Source of the DNA: JAAFJT01 sp043744275
GTDB taxonomy: Bacteria > Bacteroidota > Bacteroidia > Chitinophagales > Saprospiraceae
Assembly: GCA_043744275.1 (NCBI GenBank)
Contig: JAYTUY010000022.1
Location: forward strand, 1-8,638
Length of the DNA stretch: 8,638 bases
Direction: 5' to 3'
Shown here piece by piece: positions 5,241 to 8,638 of the stretch. A program made the position numbers and the translations under genes. The notes beneath the pieces are model-generated. The model ran no database searches. It was not told where the DNA came from and was given only the letters and a program-made list of their open reading frames with translations. Within the stretch, counting starts at the first letter, position 1. Each line of letters opens with the position of its first letter.

Positions 5241-5289
5241 AAAATTTTAAATGTAAAATGTAAAATTCAAAATGTAAAATTCAAAAGTG
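5241..5289. repeat. Degenerate heptamer array (AAAANNN x7)
   Basis: Seven consecutive 7-bp units read AAAATTT, TAAATGT, AAAATGT, AAAATTC, AAAATGT, AAAATTC and AAAAGTG. Units 3-4 and 5-6 form an exact 14-bp tandem duplication. It follows the bidirectional terminator and precedes the stop of the barrel-protein gene. It shares the 7-bp period with the arrays at 281-371 and 421-441. Confidence 0.7.
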
Positions 5290-5305
5290 TTTGAATACTG
5301 AGTAG

Positions 5306-5812
5306 TTAAAAAGCAAAGCGCAAACTCAGAGCAGCATCTAATAAAACCGTCGTCCCGTCGAAGAAATCTACGAAAGGTTTTACATCCAAACCAATATTGA
5401 AAGGAACTTCAGCGAATTTATAATCCAAACCCAATATCACATCTACACCGACAAGCGTCGTGTTATCACCTTCTCGAACTACATATGTTTTGTTGTTTTT
5501 AATGACATAATATCTGCCACCATAATTGAAAAATCCTACGTGGGCACCTGCACCATAAAACCATTTTAAACCCGAGGCACTGGCAATAGGCACATGCTTT
5601 TCAAGCAATCCTGTGATGTGGAAGCTTTTATATCCAACGCCTAAAATGCCTTCGATGGCAGTGTTTGATTTGGTAAAATGTTTGACCGTCAGCCCTTTGG
5701 TCAAACCACCTAATCTAACGCCGATAGCTGTATTATAACTCTGAGCGATTGCATTAAAAGAAAATAACATGATAGACAAAGCCAAAATGTGGGTTTTACT
5801 CAAGTTTTTCAT
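5306..5812 (-). CDS. Small exported protein, probable outer-membrane beta-barrel
   Basis: This 168-residue protein starts with a classical signal peptide (MKNLSKTHILALSIMLFSFNAIAQ, cleavage after AIA at about 23). The mature part alternates hydrophobic and polar residues in glycine- and aromatic-rich strands (for example AIGVRLGGLTKGLTVKHF, KWFYGAGAHVGFFNYGG, VDVILGLDYKF) and ends in LSLRFAF. The C-terminal Phe is the barrel-assembly signal. With about 145 mature residues, eight strands are likely. The family resembles small uncharacterised Bacteroidota barrel proteins; the ligand or function is unknown. It is convergent with the RRM gene, sharing its bidirectional terminator, and divergent from the mla operon, with a 303-bp gap. 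An outer-membrane protein next to lipid-transport genes is suggestive but not evidence of joint function. Confidence 0.75.
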   Translation of the reverse strand: MKNLSKTHILALSIMLFSFNAIAQSYNTAIGVRLGGLTKGLTVKHFTKSNTAIEGILGVGYKSFHITGLLEKHVPIASASGLKWFYGAGAHVGFFNYGGRYYVIKNNKTYVVREGDNTTLVGVDVILGLDYKFAEVPFNIGLDVKPFVDFFDGTTVLLDAALSLRFAF

Positions 5813-5853
5813 TTTTATTGATTTTAATTATTGTTAAATTATATAATATTATT

Positions 5854-5885
5854 CACAATTATTGAAACGATTGAGCCATTCCAAA
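5854..5885 (-). promoter_or_regulatory. Putative promoter of the small barrel gene (TTTG-n20-TAATTGTG)
   Basis: The minus strand reads TTTG at 5885-5882 and TAATTGTG at 5861-5854 (one base off TAnnTTTG), 20 bp apart, about 40 bp before the ATG at 5810-5812. In the rest of the 303-bp gap (5886-6115) I see only AT-rich DNA and no full TAnnTTTG on the + strand for the mla operon. Confidence 0.4.
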
Positions 5886-6100
5886 AATTGCAAATTAATA
5901 TATCAAAAAAGTATACCTATCATTTAGATATATAATTGGGTAATTTTTTCCCCAACAATCGCAACATGAGGTATAAATTCCCCTTTTACCCGTTTTTATC
6001 TATCAACGACAATGCTAAGATAAGGTTATGATAATTCTTTCAGAGTGGTTCAATATTTTTATGATTATGTCTAAATGAAATATATAAATAACTATAGCAA

Positions 6101-6107
6101 AAGGGGA
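6101..6107 (+). promoter_or_regulatory. Shine-Dalgarno-like AAGGGGA before mlaE
   Basis: A purine-rich AAGGGGA lies 8 nt before the ATG at 6116. Most starts in this window have no such motif, so it stands out; it supports this ATG as the true start. Confidence 0.45.
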
Positions 6108-6115
6108 CGATTAAA

Positions 6116-6922
6116 ATGAGTGAAACTAAAAACGCAACAGCAGAAAAAAGTAATGCTATTGCCACCAATTTTAAAGAGGCTATTTCAGAAATGGGTCGTA
6201 CGACAGCATTTGGTATGCGTTTTTTTAAAGAAGCCTTGTTTCCACCTTATGAAATAAAAGAGCTGTTTGTCCAGAGCTACAATGTCGGCTATAAATCATT
6301 GCCTTTGGTAGCTATTACTGGTTTTATCATGGGCGTTGTACTCACCTTGCAATCGCGCCCGACCTTAGCAGAATTTGGTGCCGAAAGCTGGTTGCCGGGC
6401 ATGGTGGCACTTTCATTGGTGAGAGAAATTGCTCCAGTTATTACTGCCTTAATATGTGCAGGCAAAATTGCATCAGGCATAGGTGCAGAATTGGGTTCCA
6501 TGAAAGTAACTGAGCAAATAGATGCTATGGAAGTCTCCTCTATCAATCCCTTCAAATATTTAGTTGTAACACGAGTCATGGCTACCACATTAATGATTCC
6601 GATGTTAGTCGTTTTTGCTGCGGGTATCGGCATGATAGGTTCTTATGTCGGTTTCAATATTCATAGCCAGATGTCTATGTTTAGATTTTTTTCAAAAGCA
6701 TTTGAATCAGTCGATTTCAGTGATATGATACCAGCGATTATCAAAACCTTCTTCTTTGGTTTTGCCATTGGTATTATTGGTTGTTATAAAGGCTATAATG
6801 CTTCGCAAGGCACTGAAAGCGTAGGCAAAGCAGCTAATTCAGCGGTTGTTGTCGCTTCTTTGAGCGTATTTATTATTGATATGCTTGCCGTTCAAATCAC
6901 TGACTTATTCAGTAAAATCTAA
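6116..6922 (+). CDS. mlaE: MlaE-family ABC transporter permease (MCE/phospholipid system)
   Basis: This 268-residue inner-membrane permease of the MlaE/YrbE family is the channel subunit of the MlaFEDB-type transporter that moves phospholipids between inner and outer membrane and keeps outer-membrane lipid asymmetry. Hydrophobic helices lie at about 62-80, 93-116, 143-176, 206-226 and 241-262. The family's conserved cytoplasmic loop is clear: REIAPVITALICAGK (103-117) leading into ELGSMKVTEQIDAMEV (125-140), which couples to the ATPase. Family proteins are usually about 250-270 residues, so it is full length. A polar N-terminal stretch of about 18 residues (MSETKNATAEKSNAIATN) precedes the amphipathic region. 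It is the first gene of the operon, 12 bp ahead of mlaF. A Shine-Dalgarno-like AAGGGGA precedes the start. Confidence 0.95.
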   Translation: MSETKNATAEKSNAIATNFKEAISEMGRTTAFGMRFFKEALFPPYEIKELFVQSYNVGYKSLPLVAITGFIMGVVLTLQSRPTLAEFGAESWLPGMVALSLVREIAPVITALICAGKIASGIGAELGSMKVTEQIDAMEVSSINPFKYLVVTRVMATTLMIPMLVVFAAGIGMIGSYVGFNIHSQMSMFRFFSKAFESVDFSDMIPAIIKTFFFGFAIGIIGCYKGYNASQGTESVGKAANSAVVVASLSVFIIDMLAVQITDLFSKI

Positions 6923-6934
6923 ATTTAAGTATAA

Positions 6935-7675
6935 ATGAAACAAGAAGATAATACTATCATAGAGGTAAAAGGATTGCATAAAGCATTTGGAAACAACTCT
7001 ATACTGAGGGGTATTGACTTGAAAATCAATAAAGGAGAAAATGTAGTAGTCTTAGGCAAATCAGGTTCAGGCAAATCTGTTTTGGTGAAATGCATTGTTG
7101 GTTTGATAGAAATTGATGAAGGCAGCATAACTGTTTTAGACAAAAACATTGAAGATTTAGACAGTAAAGAGCTGAATGATTTGAGGTTAAAAATGGGTTT
7201 TTTATTTCAAAATGCAGCACTTTATGATTCAATGACTGTCAGAGAAAACTTAGATTTCCCTTTGCGCCGCACTTTCAAAGACCTTACTGAACAAGAACGT
7301 GAAGAACGAATTATTGCCTCTTTGACTGATGTCGGCTTGGCAGATTCTATAGACAAAATGCCCTCTGAACTCTCTGGTGGTATGCGCAAACGGATAGGCT
7401 TGGCGCGGTCGCTCATTTTGATGCCTGAAATAATGCTTTACGATGAACCTACAACTGGACTTGATACTGTCACTTCAAGAGAAATAAGCGAGTTGATATT
7501 GGAAATGCAAAAGAAAAATAAAACATCATCCATCATCATCACGCACGATATGGCTTGCGCAAAACTGACGGGTGATAAAGTGGTGGTGTTTAAAGACGGT
7601 GTCATCACAGCAGAAGGTACTTATGAAAAGCTTGAAAAAAGCAAAGACAAATGGGTCAATTCTTTTTTTCAGTAA
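6935..7675 (+). CDS. mlaF: MlaF-family ABC transporter ATPase
   Basis: This 246-residue cytoplasmic ATPase powers the MlaE permease. All ABC motifs are intact: Walker A GKSGSGKS (41-48), Q-loop with Q92 in FLFQNAALYDSMTVREN, signature LSGGMRKRIGLARSL (146-160), Walker B MLYDEP (167-172) with catalytic E171, D-loop GLD (175-177), and H204 in IIITHDM. The LSGGMRKR signature with Met-Arg-Lys, and FQNAALYDS after the Q-loop, are characteristic of the MlaF/MCE ATPase subfamily rather than generic importers. The gene begins 12 bp after the mlaE stop, which indicates co-transcription and probably translational coupling. The length is slightly short of E. coli MlaF (about 269), lacking the C-terminal extension used to contact MlaB, and no MlaB-like STAS gene is seen in this operon. 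Confidence 0.96.
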   Translation: MKQEDNTIIEVKGLHKAFGNNSILRGIDLKINKGENVVVLGKSGSGKSVLVKCIVGLIEIDEGSITVLDKNIEDLDSKELNDLRLKMGFLFQNAALYDSMTVRENLDFPLRRTFKDLTEQEREERIIASLTDVGLADSIDKMPSELSGGMRKRIGLARSLILMPEIMLYDEPTTGLDTVTSREISELILEMQKKNKTSSIIITHDMACAKLTGDKVVVFKDGVITAEGTYEKLEKSKDKWVNSFFQ

Positions 7676-7763
7676 GTTTTAATTTAAGAATAAAATATTT
7701 CATAAATTGTTCATAATCAATGATTTAATTAAAATAAAATTAATTTATAATCTTAGAAATAAC

Positions 7764-8638
7764 ATGAAAAAGAACTCAAGTTATATATTCAAATTAGGCA
7801 TGTTTGTAACTGTTGGACTACTATTGTTAGTGGCAGCCGTCTATGTGATAGGTGCTCAGAAGAACCTTTTTAATCCTACTTTTCGAGTAAAAACGATATT
7901 TAGAAATGTCAGTGGTTTGAAAATAGGCAGCAATGTGCGTTTTTCAGGCATTAATGTCGGAACAGTAGATTTTATTCAAATTGAAACTGATACTTCAGTC
8001 AAAGTAGAGGTCATTATTCAAAAAGAGGTTCAAAAATTTATCAGAAAAGATTCGCGTGCCAGCATCGGTTCGGAGGGTTTGATGGGCGATAAAATATTAA
8101 TCATCACACCAGGAAGTAGTGATCAACAACAAGCCGTTGAAAATGATTTCCTCCTTTCTGAAGCACCCATAGATATGGACGAAATCATGTCAAGTGTGAA
8201 AGTATCCGCTGAAAATTTGGAAATTATTACCGACCAAATGGCAGCGATTACCTATAATATTAATCATGGCAATGGGGCAATTTCCAAACTCATAAAAGAT
8301 GATAAATTTGCCAACACTATCAACAGTACAATGAGCAATTTGGAAGCAGGTTCAAAAAGTATGAGTGAAAATATGGAAGCCGCTAAAGACAATATTTTAC
8401 TGAGGGGGTTTTTCAAAAAGAAAAAGAAAAAAGAAGAAGAAGCCATAAAAGAACAAGAGAAAGCTGTGAAAGAGCAAGAAAAAGAAAAAGAAAAAACATT
8501 GAAAGACCAGGCTAAAGAATTTGAAAAAACCCAAAAAGAAAATGAAAAAACCGCTAAAAAAGAAAAGGAAGCCTTAGAGAAAAAGCAAAAAGAAGCAGAA
8601 AAAGCCGCTAAAAAAGAAAAAGAAGATTTAGAGAAAAA
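7764..8638 (+). CDS. mlaD: MlaD-family MCE-domain lipid-binding protein with Lys/Glu-rich tail (3' end outside window)
   Basis: The frame starts at ATG 7764 and stays open to the last base (291 residues visible). An N-terminal membrane anchor (about 8-30, IFKLGMFVTVGLLLLVAAVY) is followed by one MCE domain (about 39-117) with TIFRNVSGLKIGSNVRFSGINVGTV and ASIGSEGLMGDKILIITPG. MCE domains form hexameric rings that bind phospholipid and sit on MlaE. Residues to about 213 form a helical region ending in NILLRGFFKK. From there the chain becomes almost purely Lys/Glu/Ala/Gln (about 218-291), with an 18-residue repeat (AKKEKEALEKKQKEAEKA, then AKKEKEDLEK). Many Bacteroidota homologues stop soon after the RGFFKK block (from memory, not checked), so this tail may be long. 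It would lie in the periplasm as a single helix or coiled coil. The gap from mlaF is 88 bp, AT-rich, without a clear promoter. Confidence 0.93.
   Translation, partial: MKKNSSYIFKLGMFVTVGLLLLVAAVYVIGAQKNLFNPTFRVKTIFRNVSGLKIGSNVRFSGINVGTVDFIQIETDTSVKVEVIIQKEVQKFIRKDSRASIGSEGLMGDKILIITPGSSDQQQAVENDFLLSEAPIDMDEIMSSVKVSAENLEIITDQMAAITYNINHGNGAISKLIKDDKFANTINSTMSNLEAGSKSMSENMEAAKDNILLRGFFKKKKKKEEEAIKEQEKAVKEQEKEKEKTLKDQAKEFEKTQKENEKTAKKEKEALEKKQKEAEKAAKKEKEDLEK
8551..8638 (+). repeat. 54-bp imperfect tandem repeat in the mlaD tail
   Basis: CCGCTAAAAAAGAAAA recurs at 8551 and 8605, a 54-bp (18-codon) offset. The following GAAGCCTTAGAGAAAAA and GAAGATTTAGAGAAAAA match as well, up to the window edge. 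Both copies are in the same reading frame. The array is likely to continue past 8638. Confidence 0.7.

Larger units (their letters stand above)
5813..6115. other. Intergenic gap between divergent barrel gene and mla operon
   Basis: This 303-bp AT-rich stretch separates two divergent genes. Apart from a possible promoter for the barrel gene (5854-5885) and the Shine-Dalgarno-like motif at 6101-6107, I see no RNA gene, no ORF with coding character and no strong hairpin. The + strand promoter of the mla operon must lie here but shows no full TAnnTTTG match. Confidence 0.5.

Noticed and set aside
5023..5250. Ala/Val-rich hydrophobic reading frame overlapping the glycine-rich tail
   Set aside because: It is the shifted reading of GGC/GGT codon repeats, has no start context or promoter, and runs through the terminator hairpin; it is a by-product of composition.
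5936..5955. Inverted repeat TTGGG ... CCCAA upstream of mlaE
   Set aside because: Only a 5-bp stem with a 10-bp loop; too weak to call an operator or riboswitch.

Overview
The window looks like chromosomal DNA from an AT-rich member of the Bacteroidota. Several start regions carry a TAnnTTTG-type -7 element, most genes lack a Shine-Dalgarno sequence, and the gene families fit: C-terminal-aromatic outer-membrane barrels, MORN_2 repeats, a Gly-rich RRM protein and a compact mlaE-mlaF-mlaD operon. I cannot name the genus. There are no rRNA or tRNA genes, no CRISPR array and no recognisable transposase.

Layout. The 3' end of an outer-membrane barrel gene (+, 1-282) runs into 13 perfect copies of a 7-bp repeat (281-371). 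A small MORN-repeat gene (-, 480-881) follows. Next is a 356-bp gap holding nested palindromes centred on 1016. A SAM methyltransferase (-, 1238-2035) and a secreted S1/P1-type nuclease (+, 2169-3002) diverge from closely packed promoters. The nuclease converges, 2 bp apart, on a secreted alpha/beta-hydrolase (-, 3005-3862), which lies behind a second methyltransferase (-, 3919-4515). Divergent from that is an RRM RNA-binding protein with a glycine-rich tail (+, 4785-5174). It shares a bidirectional terminator with a converging small barrel protein (-, 5306-5812). The last third is the phospholipid-trafficking operon mlaE (6116-6922), mlaF (6935-7675) and mlaD (7764 to the window edge).

How the genes fit together. 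Only the mla block forms a clear functional unit: an ABC exporter/importer core (permease plus ATPase) with its MCE substrate-binding subunit, acting between inner and outer membrane. The other genes are single-gene or two-gene units typical of core/accessory mixtures. Several products are exported (nuclease, hydrolase, two barrels).

The least explained parts are non-coding or repetitive. They are the palindrome cluster at 894-1119, heptameric repeats at three places, an 11-base word (CCCCCTCAGTA) found four times on the two strands, and a long Lys/Glu-rich repetitive tail on MlaD. I did not find convincing evidence for a wholly new defence or mobile system; these are leads rather than a demonstrated system.
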